Below are positions 18,868 to 28,052 of a stretch of 64,000 bases of DNA, piece after piece. The notes beneath the pieces are model-generated. The model did not search any database, was not told the DNA's origin, and worked only from the letters and a program-made list of their open reading frames with translations. Both the position numbers and the translations under genes were made by a program. Position 1 is the stretch's first letter. Each line of letters starts with the position of its first letter. The stretch is from an uncultured Bacteroidota bacterium (GTDB taxonomy: Bacteria; Bacteroidota; Bacteroidia; AKYH767-A; 2013-40CM-41-45): positions 38,074 through 102,073 of the forward strand of contig CALMQM010000013.1 in assembly GCA_937871435.1 (NCBI GenBank), read 5' to 3'.

Positions 18868-20535
18868 ATGTGTGGTATTGTCGCGGTTTTCGAAGTAAAA
18901 AATAAGGCTTCTGTTTTGCGTCCCCAGGTTTTGGATATGTCAAAAAAAATCCGTCACCGGGGGCCCGACTGGTCCGGAATATTCAGTGACGAACATGTAC
19001 TGATGGCGCATGAACGACTGGCCATTGTAGATCCACAAAGCGGAGGGCAGCCACTATACAGCGAAGATAAAAATCTGATCCTGGCAGTCAATGGTGAAAT
19101 ATACAATCATCAGGAGCTAAGAAAAGAATTGAACGATTATACTTTTTTGACTCATTCAGATTGTGAGGTTATTCTGGCTTTATATAAAAAGAAAGGGATT
19201 CATTTTTTGGAAGACCTGAACGGAATTTATGCGTTTGCACTCTACGACAAAATCAACAATTGTTATTTTATCGCGAGGGATCACATGGGAATTATTCCGC
19301 TCTACATGGGTTGGGACACATATGGCAATTTCTATGTTGCGTCGGAATTGAAAGCACTGGAAGGTATCTGCAACAAAATTCAGGAGTTTTTGCCGGGACA
19401 TTATTTGTATAGTAAGAATGGACACGAATTGCAAAAATGGTACACCAGAGACTGGATGCAATTTGAAAATGTGAAGGACAACAGTTCCGACATTTCAAAT
19501 TTGCGGCAATCCCTTGAAGCCGCTGTTCACCGTCAACTGATGAGTGATGTTCCGTATGGAGTACTTCTTTCCGGAGGATTGGATTCATCTATTATTTCTG
19601 CTATCACGAAAAAGTTTGCTCCCAAGCGCATCGAATCGGATGATACACAGATGGCGTGGTATCCTCAATTGCATTCTTTTGCAGTTGGATTGAAAGGGTC
19701 GCCGGATCTCGCAGCTGCGAAGCAAGTTGCAGCGCATATCGGTTCGGTTCATCATGAAATTAATTTCACTGTACAGGAAGGACTGGACGCGATCAGTGAT
19801 GTGATTTATCATCTGGAAACGTATGACGTGACAACAATACGCGCTTCAACGCCGATGTATTTATTGGCACGAGTGATCAAATCAATGGGCATCAAAATGG
19901 TTTTGTCAGGCGAAGGAGCCGATGAAATATTTGGCGGCTATTTATATTTTCACAAGGCACCCAATGCACAGGCATTTCATGAAGAAACTGTTCGCAAGCT
20001 TAGTAAATTACATTTGTATGATTGTTTGCGGGCTAACAAGTCTCTTGCAGCATGGGGAATAGAAGGTCGTGTTCCGTTTTTAGACAAAGAATTTATGGAT
20101 GTCGCGATGCGATTAAATCCAGCGGAGAAAATGGCAGGCAATGGCAAAATGGAAAAATGGATTCTTCGAAAAGCTTTTGAAGACTATTTGCCGGAAAGTA
20201 TTGTGTGGAGGCAAAAGGAGCAATTTAGTGATGGAGTCGGATACAGCTGGATCGATACCTTGAAAGCAGTCGCTGCCGAAAGTGTAACAGACGAGCAATT
20301 GGCGAATGCAAAATTTCGTTTCCCGATTCATCCACCGATGAGTAAAGAAGAATACAGATACCGGGTAATTTTCAGTCAGCATTTTCCTTCTGACTCAGCA
20401 GCCGCATGTGTACCTTCTGTGAAATCTGTTGCCTGCAGTACACCGGAAGCGCTTGCATGGGATGCCTCTTTTAAAACGATGAATGATCCATCAGGCAGAG
20501 CTGTGAAAAGTGTACATAACAGCGGGTATAAATGA
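18868..20535 (+). CDS. asnB: Asparagine synthetase B (glutamine-hydrolysing)
   Basis: Converts aspartate, glutamine and ATP to asparagine in the cytoplasm. Seen: after the start at 18868 the protein begins MCGIVAVFE, so the mature N-terminal Cys2 nucleophile of the class II glutaminase domain is present; a frame extension upstream to 18787 would bury it and is rejected. The C-terminal synthetase domain has the PP-loop LLSGGLDSSIISA, LSGEGADEIFGGYLYF, and EGRVPFLDKEFMDVAM. Length 555 residues matches E. coli AsnB (about 554). It is an isolated gene closed by a perfect hairpin terminator. Confidence 0.96.
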   Translation: MCGIVAVFEVKNKASVLRPQVLDMSKKIRHRGPDWSGIFSDEHVLMAHERLAIVDPQSGGQPLYSEDKNLILAVNGEIYNHQELRKELNDYTFLTHSDCEVILALYKKKGIHFLEDLNGIYAFALYDKINNCYFIARDHMGIIPLYMGWDTYGNFYVASELKALEGICNKIQEFLPGHYLYSKNGHELQKWYTRDWMQFENVKDNSSDISNLRQSLEAAVHRQLMSDVPYGVLLSGGLDSSIISAITKKFAPKRIESDDTQMAWYPQLHSFAVGLKGSPDLAAAKQVAAHIGSVHHEINFTVQEGLDAISDVIYHLETYDVTTIRASTPMYLLARVIKSMGIKMVLSGEGADEIFGGYLYFHKAPNAQAFHEETVRKLSKLHLYDCLRANKSLAAWGIEGRVPFLDKEFMDVAMRLNPAEKMAGNGKMEKWILRKAFEDYLPESIVWRQKEQFSDGVGYSWIDTLKAVAAESVTDEQLANAKFRFPIHPPMSKEEYRYRVIFSQHFPSDSAAACVPSVKSVACSTPEALAWDASFKTMNDPSGRAVKSVHNSGYK

Positions 20536-20566
20536 GATTGTACTTTAACAACAATTAACAGTGATA

Positions 20567-20602
20567 GTAAATGAAGTATTTCACTTCATTTACATTTTAT
20601 TT
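20567..20602 (+). terminator. Intrinsic terminator after asnB
   Basis: An 11-bp perfect stem (GTAAATGAAGT with ACTTCATTTAC) around the loop ATTTC, followed by ATTTTATTT. Confidence 0.85.
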
Positions 20603-20754
20603 CCGGGAAAATCATTCTTTTTATTTGCCTGCTGTTGTTCATAATTCCAAAAATATTTGATACCGGTAATTTGTGAATTGAATATTTTTATTGAGTAAAT
20701 CAAAATCTTCAATTCCTGTTCTGTGATTCCACGGACTTTTAATAAACCCAAACT

Positions 20755-21219
20755 ATGATTCGTATTCGTATCCTTATTCTTTGTTACATTATATCTTCAT
20801 TCTTCGTGCAGGCTCACGCGCAATCGAACAGCAAATTCAATAAAGCGCTGGCAGATTCGCTCGGTGCTGATGAATATGGAATGAAAAAATATGTGCTGGT
20901 TATTTTAAAAACTGGAGAAGTAACAATCACTGATCAGCATGTTAAGGACAGCATTTTTGCAGGACACATGGCTAACATTGTTCGTCTTGCCGGATTGGGG
21001 AAGTTGACTGTTGCCGGACCGTTAGAAAAGAATGATCATAATTACCGGGGAATTTTCATTTTCAATGTAGCAACTGTAGAAGAAGCTCAGAGTTTGGTTC
21101 AGACTGATCCGGCAGTAATCTCTAAAGTATTAGCAGCAGAGATGTATCCCTGGTATGGATCAGCGGCATTGCCTATGTATTTGAAATATCACGATGAAGT
21201 GAAATCAAAGGATTTCTAA
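20755..21219 (+). CDS. Exported YciI-like protein
   Basis: A 154-residue protein with a signal peptide (IRILILCYIISSFFVQAHAQ) and a C-terminal YCII-related domain: KKYVLVILKTGEV, an AGHMANIVRLAGLGKLTVAGPL segment with the typical conserved His, FIFNVATVEEAQSLVQTDPAV and AAEMYPWYGSAAL. YciI-like proteins have a ferredoxin-like fold and unproven enzymatic roles; most lack a signal peptide, so export of this one is unusual. The M23 peptidase gene follows 43 bases downstream and may be read from its own promoter (TAGCTTTG at 21228-21235). Confidence 0.88.
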   Translation: MIRIRILILCYIISSFFVQAHAQSNSKFNKALADSLGADEYGMKKYVLVILKTGEVTITDQHVKDSIFAGHMANIVRLAGLGKLTVAGPLEKNDHNYRGIFIFNVATVEEAQSLVQTDPAVISKVLAAEMYPWYGSAALPMYLKYHDEVKSKDF

Positions 21220-21262
21220 GTGATCTTTAGCTTTGGGTCAATCCATTTCAAAAAAAACTGAT

Positions 21263-22693
21263 ATGAAAAAGAAATTTCTTGTGTTCATAGCTTTGGTATT
21301 TGTAGGTTTTCTTCCTGCTGTGCATGCGCAAACAGATAGAACGGAACAGGTAATTTATAATACTGAAAATATAAATTCTCCGGGGCATCCTTGTCTGTAT
21401 CAGTCAGATTATTTTGAGATGGAAAGCAGATGCAATGCAAATGCTGAAAAAATCGGAGTAGAAAAAATATCTGCTTCACAATCTGTTGTAGCATTGAACT
21501 GGCCTCTTCGTGCAGCAAATGGATTTGATGTATGCGACTTTTATTATGTAGCCGCCTATGTTGATCAAAATCCTGCAAGCTCGGTTTTTCAGGATTTCAA
21601 CTGTGGACAAAATACCTATGACGGGCATAGAGGAACAGACATTGCAATCGGGCCTTTTCCGTTTTATATGATGGAACACAGCCAGGTAGAAGTAATTGCG
21701 GCAGCAGATGGAATTATTGTGGACAAACACGATGGTGAGAGCGACAGAAATTGTGTGGGTTCAGGGAGCGGACTTACAGCAAACACGATTGTGTTGCAAC
21801 ACACCGATGGTTCACGAACGATTTACGCTCACATGAAAACAAATTCTGTGACAACAAAAAATATCGGAGACGCGGTTTCTTCAGGAGAATACCTGGGAGT
21901 TGTAGGAAGTTCCGGCAGTTCCGGTGGTCCACATCTTCATTTTGAAGTATGGTCAGGGAGCAGCATGAGTACACTTGTGGATCCTTTTTCGGGCTCATGC
22001 AATTTACTGAATGCAAATTCATGGTGGGCAACACAAAAGCCATATACTGAAACCGAAGTCATCAAAGCTTCAGTGCACACAACAGACATTTCTTTTCCTC
22101 CATGTCCAACCACAGAAATTCCGAATGAGAGTGACACTTTTTCAATTCCTTTTCAGGGAGTCGGACTGGCGCCGGGTTACGCGAAGTTTTACATTTTCAT
22201 ACGTAATTCAGTAAGCGGCGGGAATGTGGATTTGAAAATTCTAAACCCCAATGGAAGTACGTTTAATTCATGGTCAGTAACACTTTCTATCACGAGTCGG
22301 TTGAGTTATGCCGGCTTTTCAAAATTGTTGCCGGTCACTCCGGGTTTGTACACTTTCCAGGCAACCTACAATGGGATTACATGTTCGCATGAATTCAGAA
22401 TTGTATCAGCAAATTCCATTGATGAAACAGAGGATGAATGGCAATTTCTTTCGGTAACTCCTAATCCTGTTCTCTCGTTTAGCATGCTGGAATCTATAAA
22501 ACCGGTATCAGATGCTCAATTATCTGTCTACAACAGTTATGGTCAGCTTGTAAAAAGAGAATATCACTTGCAGGGACAGCAGTTTGTTTTTTATCCGGCA
22601 GAATTGTCAGCAGGGATATACTATTTCACGTTGGTGGACAAAGGAAATATTGTTGGACGAAAGAAGGTGATGGTTATGAAAAATGCCAACTAA
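21263..22693 (+). CDS. M23 family metallopeptidase, T9SS type A cargo
   Basis: A 476-residue exported peptidase of the lysostaphin/LasA fold. Seen: a signal peptide (KKKFLVFIALVFVGFLPAVHAQ), the M23 zinc ligands H122 and D126 in GHRGTD and the H224-L-H226 motif in GGPHLHFEVW, an Ig-like or pre-peptidase-like domain (about 290-385), and a C-terminal type A sorting domain (FLSVTPNPVLSFSM ... GRKKVMVMKNAN). M23 enzymes cut glycyl or peptide cross-links in peptidoglycan; export by T9SS suggests it acts outside the cell, on other bacteria or on proteins. The start at 21263 is chosen because it begins the signal peptide; the frame is open back to 21233. Confidence 0.92.
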   Translation: MKKKFLVFIALVFVGFLPAVHAQTDRTEQVIYNTENINSPGHPCLYQSDYFEMESRCNANAEKIGVEKISASQSVVALNWPLRAANGFDVCDFYYVAAYVDQNPASSVFQDFNCGQNTYDGHRGTDIAIGPFPFYMMEHSQVEVIAAADGIIVDKHDGESDRNCVGSGSGLTANTIVLQHTDGSRTIYAHMKTNSVTTKNIGDAVSSGEYLGVVGSSGSSGGPHLHFEVWSGSSMSTLVDPFSGSCNLLNANSWWATQKPYTETEVIKASVHTTDISFPPCPTTEIPNESDTFSIPFQGVGLAPGYAKFYIFIRNSVSGGNVDLKILNPNGSTFNSWSVTLSITSRLSYAGFSKLLPVTPGLYTFQATYNGITCSHEFRIVSANSIDETEDEWQFLSVTPNPVLSFSMLESIKPVSDAQLSVYNSYGQLVKREYHLQGQQFVFYPAELSAGIYYFTLVDKGNIVGRKKVMVMKNAN

Positions 22694-22802
22694 TCTTCTC
22701 CTGTTAAATTGTGCATTGTGTTAAGTGTGATTCAACAGAATATACAAAATGAAATATTCTGTACCTTGCCTGAAATTTAGAATCACTATTTAACAAAATC
22801 AG

Positions 22803-23240
22803 ATGGCAAGGACAAGCACATACCTGAACTTTCCGCGTTCGACGGAAGAAGCATTTAATTTTTACAAATCAATTTTCGGCGGAGAATTTACTCGTGGAGG
22901 CATTGCCCGATTCGGTGATATTCCTGCAATGGATGGAGCACCTCCAATAGCAGATGCAGACAAAAACCTTGTCATGCATGTGGAGCTTGCAATCACAGGT
23001 GGACACATGTTGATGGGAACCGATGCGCCTGAGTCAATGGGCTTCGCTGTCAACTTTGGGAACAATGTTCACATCAATCTTGAGCCGGATACAAAAGCAG
23101 AGACCCGAAAATTGTTTGCTGCCCTATCTGCCGGAGGAAAAGTGACAATGGAATTGCAGGATATGTTTTGGGGAGCCTATTTCGGAAGCTGTATCGATAA
23201 ATATGGGGTGCAGTGGATGTTTAACTGCGAGGAAAAATGA
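22803..23240 (+). CDS. VOC family PhnB-like protein
   Basis: A 145-residue glyoxalase-fold protein. Seen: TYLNFPRSTEEAFNFYKSIF, ARFGDIPAMDGAPP, LVMHVELAITGGHMLMGTDA, NVHINLEPDTKAETRKLF and WGAYFGSCIDKYGVQWMFNC, the pattern of the PhnB group. The substrate is not known. Its last four bases (ATGA) overlap the start of the TPR gene, so the two are translationally coupled, and a GNAT gene follows. Confidence 0.92.
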   Translation: MARTSTYLNFPRSTEEAFNFYKSIFGGEFTRGGIARFGDIPAMDGAPPIADADKNLVMHVELAITGGHMLMGTDAPESMGFAVNFGNNVHINLEPDTKAETRKLFAALSAGGKVTMELQDMFWGAYFGSCIDKYGVQWMFNCEEK

Positions 23241-24055
23241 TCCAACGCAATTTGTTTCGGAATTTCAATTGGTATAGCGCATTATTGTATACCATGATCT
23301 TTTCCCCGACAGTTATCATTGCTCAATCGGATTCTTTGAAGAAAGATCAGATTAACGTTAGACATGACACCTCTGAATTTCCAAACATCAGAAACAAGAT
23401 AAAAGATCAAACATTTTTCATTGAACTTGATCACAATGATTTGAATGCATATATCCGTCGTTCTCTTTTGGAGTATCAGATAGGAGAATATGCGGCGTGT
23501 ATAAAAGACAACACAGAAATTTTACGTCTGGTCCCGAATTCAACGGATGCTTATGGTAACAGAGGATTGTCCTATGTGTTTCTTGAAAAATATAAAGAAG
23601 CAATAGAAGACTTATCAAAAGCGATTGAACTTGCTCCGGATAAACCTGTCTGTTATGTCAATCGGGCATTTGCAAAAAGTCAGCAAGGGAATTATCAGGA
23701 GGCGATAGATGATCTTGACAAAGCAATTGCGCTTGATTCACAATATGCTAAAGCCTATGCAAACCGTGGATTCAATAAAAAGAAACTGGAAAAATACAAT
23801 GAATCATTACAGGATTTTGATCAGGCATTGAAATTAAATCCGGCGTATACAGAAGTGTACATAAACAGAGCTTTTACAAAAGTGAAATTGAAAGATTTTG
23901 ACGGAGCCATCTCGGATATAAACATGGCTCGTCAATATTCACCTGGTATGGAGACCGCCGATTTCTATGTTAATCGTGGAAAAATATATGAAGAGAAAGG
24001 CGACAAGATAAACGCGGAGAAGGATTTTAAGAAAGCTTCAGAATTGAATAAGTAA
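23237..24055 (+). CDS. TPR-repeat protein, exported
   Basis: A 272-residue protein with a signal-like N-terminus (WYSALLYTMIFSPTVIIAQ) and about six tetratricopeptide repeats from residue 65 onward, for example AYGNRGLSYVFLEKYKEAIEDLSKAI and CYVNRAFAKSQQGNYQEAIDDLDKAI-type units. TPR arrays bind partner proteins; no partner can be named. It overlaps the VOC gene by 4 bases and lies 14 bases before the GNAT gene, so the three genes form a probable operon. Confidence 0.9.
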   Translation: MIQRNLFRNFNWYSALLYTMIFSPTVIIAQSDSLKKDQINVRHDTSEFPNIRNKIKDQTFFIELDHNDLNAYIRRSLLEYQIGEYAACIKDNTEILRLVPNSTDAYGNRGLSYVFLEKYKEAIEDLSKAIELAPDKPVCYVNRAFAKSQQGNYQEAIDDLDKAIALDSQYAKAYANRGFNKKKLEKYNESLQDFDQALKLNPAYTEVYINRAFTKVKLKDFDGAISDINMARQYSPGMETADFYVNRGKIYEEKGDKINAEKDFKKASELNK

Positions 24056-24069
24056 GAATGTGTTAGATC

Positions 24070-24528
24070 ATGTTGAAATTAGTCAGAACCGATTCATCAA
24101 ATCAGGATTTTCAAAACCTTGTAAAGGCTCTTGATAGTGAATTGAAACAAAGAGATGGCGAGGAACATACTTTTTTTGCGCAGTTCAACAAAATAGATTT
24201 GATTCGCCATGTTGTTGTAGCCTATCAAAACAATGAAGTTGTAGGATGCGGAGCAATGAAGGAATATACTTCCGGCGCAATGGAAATAAAAAGAATGTTT
24301 GTTCCTTTCGAGCAACGTGGAAAAGGTATTGCAGGGAATGTTTTGGATGAATTGGAAAAATGGGCTCAAGAACTAGGTTACAGTAAATGTATTCTGGAAA
24401 CCGGATTGAAACAACCGGAAGCCATCCGCTTGTACGAAAAAAACAAATACCTTCGTATTGCAAATTACGGTCAGTACGAAAAGGTCAGCAGCAGTGTTTG
24501 CTTCGAAAAGATACTTCCAACACGATAG
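24070..24528 (+). CDS. GNAT family N-acetyltransferase
   Basis: A 152-residue acetyl-CoA-dependent acetyltransferase. Seen: the central strand and motif A (MEIKRMFVPFEQRGKGIAGNVLDELEKW), in which RGKGIA forms the pyrophosphate-binding loop, and the C-terminal LETGLKQPEAIRLYEKNKY. Substrate unknown. Third gene of the VOC-TPR-GNAT group. Confidence 0.92.
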   Translation: MLKLVRTDSSNQDFQNLVKALDSELKQRDGEEHTFFAQFNKIDLIRHVVVAYQNNEVVGCGAMKEYTSGAMEIKRMFVPFEQRGKGIAGNVLDELEKWAQELGYSKCILETGLKQPEAIRLYEKNKYLRIANYGQYEKVSSSVCFEKILPTR

Positions 24529-24627
24529 GCAATCATCAGTTTATGAGAACGTGTTGAATTTTAGAAATGAAAAACTTTATTCCATCAGCGTTGCGGAGTA
24601 CATTCTTTATTTAACAGTTTTTATTTC

Positions 24628-25191
24628 ATGAATCTTCCGCATCCTAAATTAGTTGATTTATTACAAAGAGCATATTCGGCGGAGAAGGCAGCCGCTTTTG
24701 CTTATCAGGGTCATGCGGGTTCAATTAAAGATCCTGTACATAAGAAGCTGGTCAGACAAATTGAAATTGATGAATGGAATCATCGGCAAGAGGTGCTCAC
24801 TATTATGCAGCAGTATGAGGTTTCTGTTTCGAAATATTATGAATTCAGATTTCATGTGATAGGAAAATTGATTTCATATTCCTGTTATGTCATCGGATGG
24901 TTTATGCCTTACTATTTTGCAGGCCGACTGGAAAGCGGAAATGTCTGTGAGTATTTTCGTATGATGCATTATTTTCATGAACTTGGAATCACATCACATG
25001 ATAAAATACTATATGAGATGGGAATGAAAGAAAAAGAACACGAAATTTATTTTCTACAAAATATTCAATCCAACAAACTGTTACCAATCTTTGAGAAAGT
25101 ATTTAATTGGGGGAAAAGCAAAAGTTTTAATGACATAGATTTGGAGAAGAAATATCCTGTTGAAGAGTCGGATATTTATTGTAAAAAATGA
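24628..25191 (+). CDS. Ferritin-like (COQ7-type) diiron protein
   Basis: A 187-residue four-helix protein with two ExxH-type pairs expected of a diiron site: SAEKAAAFAYQGH and EIDEWNHRQ in the first half, NVCEYFRMMHYFHELG and KEKEHEIYF in the second. Between them is a hydrophobic stretch (VIGKLISYSCYVIGWFMPYYFAG) that could dip into or cross the membrane, as in COQ7/demethoxyubiquinone hydroxylases. The substrate is uncertain because no quinone-biosynthesis genes lie nearby. It stands alone, 99 bases after the GNAT gene. Confidence 0.78.
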   Translation: MNLPHPKLVDLLQRAYSAEKAAAFAYQGHAGSIKDPVHKKLVRQIEIDEWNHRQEVLTIMQQYEVSVSKYYEFRFHVIGKLISYSCYVIGWFMPYYFAGRLESGNVCEYFRMMHYFHELGITSHDKILYEMGMKEKEHEIYFLQNIQSNKLLPIFEKVFNWGKSKSFNDIDLEKKYPVEESDIYCKK

Positions 25192-25381
25192 AGCACTCAT
25201 TGAAATACTTTTTTGGGTTTGTAAAAAAATAAGGGAAAACAAACCAAGGATGATTCTGTGGATACAAAGAATGTAAGATCGCCTAGAGACCAATGAATTT
25301 ATAAAACTATTTGATTGAAAAAAAATTGGAAAAGTATTTATAGTCTTATCAAAATAAAACAGGTAAAGAAGAGTTGCTGAA

Positions 25382-25702
25382 ATGGTAAAATCAAATCGTT
25401 CAAGAGGTCAAAAGCGTATTTGTAAAAACGGACATATATATTATAAAAGCAGTGATTGTCCGGTTTGCCCTCTTTGTGAAAAACTCAAACCAGTAGGAGC
25501 TGAATTTTTGATGCTTCTGGCAGCACCTGCGAGAAGAGCATTGGAAAACGCAGGAATAAAAACATTGAAGCAACTTTCGAAGAAAACTGAAGAGGAGATC
25601 CTTTCATTACACGGAATTGGGCCATCGTCTATACCCATATTAAAAAAGTCATTAAAAGAAGCAGGACTTCAACTAGCAGGTAGAATGCACAACAGAATGT
25701 AG
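25382..25702 (+). CDS. Zinc-ribbon plus helix-hairpin-helix (RNAP alpha-CTD-like) protein
   Basis: A 106-residue basic protein. Seen: a possible zinc-binding N-terminal part (CKNGHIYYKSSDCPVCPLCE), then a helix-hairpin-helix unit (LENAGIKTLKQLSKKTEEEILSLHGIGPSSIPILKKSLKEAG) like the C-terminal domain of RNA polymerase alpha subunits. The fold usually contacts DNA; small orphan proteins of this kind are found in Bacteroidota with no known function. Upstream is a 190-base gap with no feature. Confidence 0.82.
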   Translation: MVKSNRSRGQKRICKNGHIYYKSSDCPVCPLCEKLKPVGAEFLMLLAAPARRALENAGIKTLKQLSKKTEEEILSLHGIGPSSIPILKKSLKEAGLQLAGRMHNRM

Positions 25703-25927
25703 GCACTCTTTTCTGAAAACGGGATTCCTGATTTAACCGGGAAAATGCTGTAACGCATGCATTCTTGTTGCAATTCCATTCCGGAATTTTTCTGACCTGC
25801 CTGTTAACATTTACTTGTGAAAAAATCCCGGTTTCAGTGAGTGGAAGGCGCCGAATATTCCTAACCTTTACCAGGCATGAGTCGGTTGCCCCTTTTCGTT
25901 CATGCCATTTGATCGAAAATTTCTTTT

Positions 25928-27367
25928 ATGAAGACAAGGATACTATTCTTTCTCAGCGTTATACTATTGATTCATATTGACAGTCATGCACAAACCTCAT
26001 TAAATACGATGAGTGATGTCAATAATTTGTTTGAAGATGTAGAATTTAAAGTGATGCTTCAAACAGATCTCAAGACTGCAGAGACACTCGATTTATCTTC
26101 CAAAAAATATTTCATTCCTCTAAGTAATTATATTGACCTGAATGTAATTGGAAAAGGAAAATCAATTGTGCTGAGCAGTGATAAGATCAGTACTTTTATT
26201 GTATCACAAATTAACCAGGTAAAAACTGTCGAACAACTCGGTGAAAAAATTCTCGACGCTTTTATCAATGATGAATTTTCGAATGTAGAAAATATTGCTC
26301 CTGTAGAGAAGGAGAAACCTAAAGTCACATTAGGAGGATATTTTGTTACTGAATATGAGTACCACCAGGAACCTGATGGAGTTTTTCATTCGATGGTGGA
26401 GATTAACCAGACAAGGATATTTGTTGCAGCGGATATTAATTCTTCTCAGAAGAAAAATAAAATTTCTTTTTTGGGAGAATGGAATCCAATTCCGGAGGAA
26501 GTAATTCATCAGATTGATGAAGTGACATTTGTCAGAGATACTGTTTCCTACACAATCCAAAATCCTGATGCCGGAAATGGAATGTCTCATATGAGCTCCG
26601 GAGAATTGATCCCTTTTGAAAGACTCTATGTGAAAATTGAAAATTGCGCGGGAACAAAGATTAATCTGACAGTCGGGCAATTTAGAAACCCATTTGGTTT
26701 TTGGAGTGATTATACTTCTCATCGGAATTTTACTTCCACAAAGGGAAATCAACTGGTGAATGGATTTGCACTAAAGAAAATTGATCTTGGTGTCAGACTG
26801 GATGGAAAACTAAATGGTGGCTGGGAATGGTCTGCCGCGCTGATGCACGGTCGACTCAGCAGAACATCTCCTCTCCCGCGTGCAGATAATGATGACATGA
26901 AGGATTTTTGCGGACATATTCGATACAATGCAAAGAAATTCTCCATTGGAGCGTCTGCTTACCTGGCGGAATTCGATACGAAAAGAAATGCCTATGGACT
27001 GGATTACCAGGTCACCTTCAAGAAACTTACCTTGAGTGGTGAAACAGTGTATCAACAAAACACTGATCCTTCAGAAATATTTCCGGGAACGGAAGGATTG
27101 AAAAAACTCAGCTCACTTTCTTCTTATATTCAGTTTGACCTTGAGCTCACTCACAAGATTCATCTTTACGGAATGTATGAAATTTGGAATTACAAAGCCG
27201 ACGATAAGATGATCGCGAAAAATCCTGAAGCCAAATTATTCCAGGGAGTGAAGTATATATTTAATAACAACCTGCACTGGATGATAATTGAATACGGTCA
27301 CATGGTTCATGATGGTTATGATAAAGGATTTACTCATTTGTCATCTTCACTTGATCTGACATTCTAA
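25928..27367 (+). CDS. Outer-membrane porin-like beta-barrel protein
   Basis: A 479-residue exported protein. Seen: a signal peptide (KTRILFFLSVILLIHIDSHAQ), a soluble N-terminal region of about 120 residues (contains DLNVIGKGKSIVLSSDKIS), then from about residue 135 a series of amphipathic strands (KVTLGGYFVTEYEYH, KINLTVGQFRNPFGFWSDY, FSIGASAYLAEFDTKRNAYGLDYQ) and a C-terminal strand ending in aromatic Phe (SSSLDLTF), the signature of an outer-membrane barrel. Transported solute unknown. The YfiR gene begins 9 bases after the stop, so the two are co-transcribed. Confidence 0.82.
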   Translation: MKTRILFFLSVILLIHIDSHAQTSLNTMSDVNNLFEDVEFKVMLQTDLKTAETLDLSSKKYFIPLSNYIDLNVIGKGKSIVLSSDKISTFIVSQINQVKTVEQLGEKILDAFINDEFSNVENIAPVEKEKPKVTLGGYFVTEYEYHQEPDGVFHSMVEINQTRIFVAADINSSQKKNKISFLGEWNPIPEEVIHQIDEVTFVRDTVSYTIQNPDAGNGMSHMSSGELIPFERLYVKIENCAGTKINLTVGQFRNPFGFWSDYTSHRNFTSTKGNQLVNGFALKKIDLGVRLDGKLNGGWEWSAALMHGRLSRTSPLPRADNDDMKDFCGHIRYNAKKFSIGASAYLAEFDTKRNAYGLDYQVTFKKLTLSGETVYQQNTDPSEIFPGTEGLKKLSSLSSYIQFDLELTHKIHLYGMYEIWNYKADDKMIAKNPEAKLFQGVKYIFNNNLHWMIIEYGHMVHDGYDKGFTHLSSSLDLTF

Positions 27368-27376
27368 GAAAATACT

Positions 27377-27898
27377 ATGAAGAAAATTCTTCTGTGCTTC
27401 TTATGTTTGTTTTTAACGCTCTCAGTGAATTCTATTGGCTATACTTTCCAGGTCAATTATAAATTTGAAGCCATCTATGTTTACTCTTTTACGAAATATA
27501 TTTCCTGGCCGGATGATGTAGTTCAAAGTCAGTTTGTGATTGGTGTATATGGATTTTCTCCAATGCATCAGGAATTGGCAACAGTGACTAACGGTAAACT
27601 GGTCGGAGACAAAAGTATTTTAGTCAAGTCATTCAAAACAAAAGAGGAAATCGATAATTGTCAGATTCTTTTTATCCCTTCTGATTATATGGATGAACTG
27701 CCATCATTTATAAAAATAGCCAATAGCAAACACATTCTTCTTGTAACTGAAGAAGCAAATGCCGGATACACCGTAGCCGGCATTAACCTTGTGAAAGTTG
27801 ATGGGAAACAGAAGTTTGAACTGAACGAAGCCATGGTAAAAAAAGCAGGGTTGAAAATTTCCAACCAATTGCTTCCATTGGCGATTCTGGTAAAATAG
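27377..27898 (+). CDS. YfiR family periplasmic protein (DUF4154)
   Basis: A 173-residue protein with a signal peptide (KKILLCFLCLFLTLSVNSIG) and a YfiR domain: YKFEAIYVYSFTKYISWP, QFVIGVYGFSPMHQEL, VKSFKTKEEIDNCQILFIPS and GYTVAGINLVKVDGKQKFELNEAMVKKAGLKIS. In Pseudomonas YfiR is the periplasmic repressor of the diguanylate cyclase YfiN, but in many bacteria this domain sits beside kinases or porins. Here the partner is the porin-like gene just upstream; no YfiN homologue is seen in the window. Confidence 0.92.
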   Translation: MKKILLCFLCLFLTLSVNSIGYTFQVNYKFEAIYVYSFTKYISWPDDVVQSQFVIGVYGFSPMHQELATVTNGKLVGDKSILVKSFKTKEEIDNCQILFIPSDYMDELPSFIKIANSKHILLVTEEANAGYTVAGINLVKVDGKQKFELNEAMVKKAGLKISNQLLPLAILVK

Positions 27899-28052
27899 AA
27901 TAGTTTACGCCGTAGTATTTTCCGGAAATTGTTCACAATAAGTTAACGAACAGCTGTAGGGAATTTAGTCGCTGTTCGGTACTTTTGGCTGGAAGTATAT
28001 TTCAGCGAAATAGAGCCAGCATCTTTTTCATAAAATAAATCGTAAAAATTAA

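Noticed and set aside
25703..25927. Riboswitch or structured leader upstream of the porin-like gene (GGCATGA/TCATGCC arms)
   Set aside because: Only a 7-base stem with a long loop is visible and no known riboswitch consensus matches.
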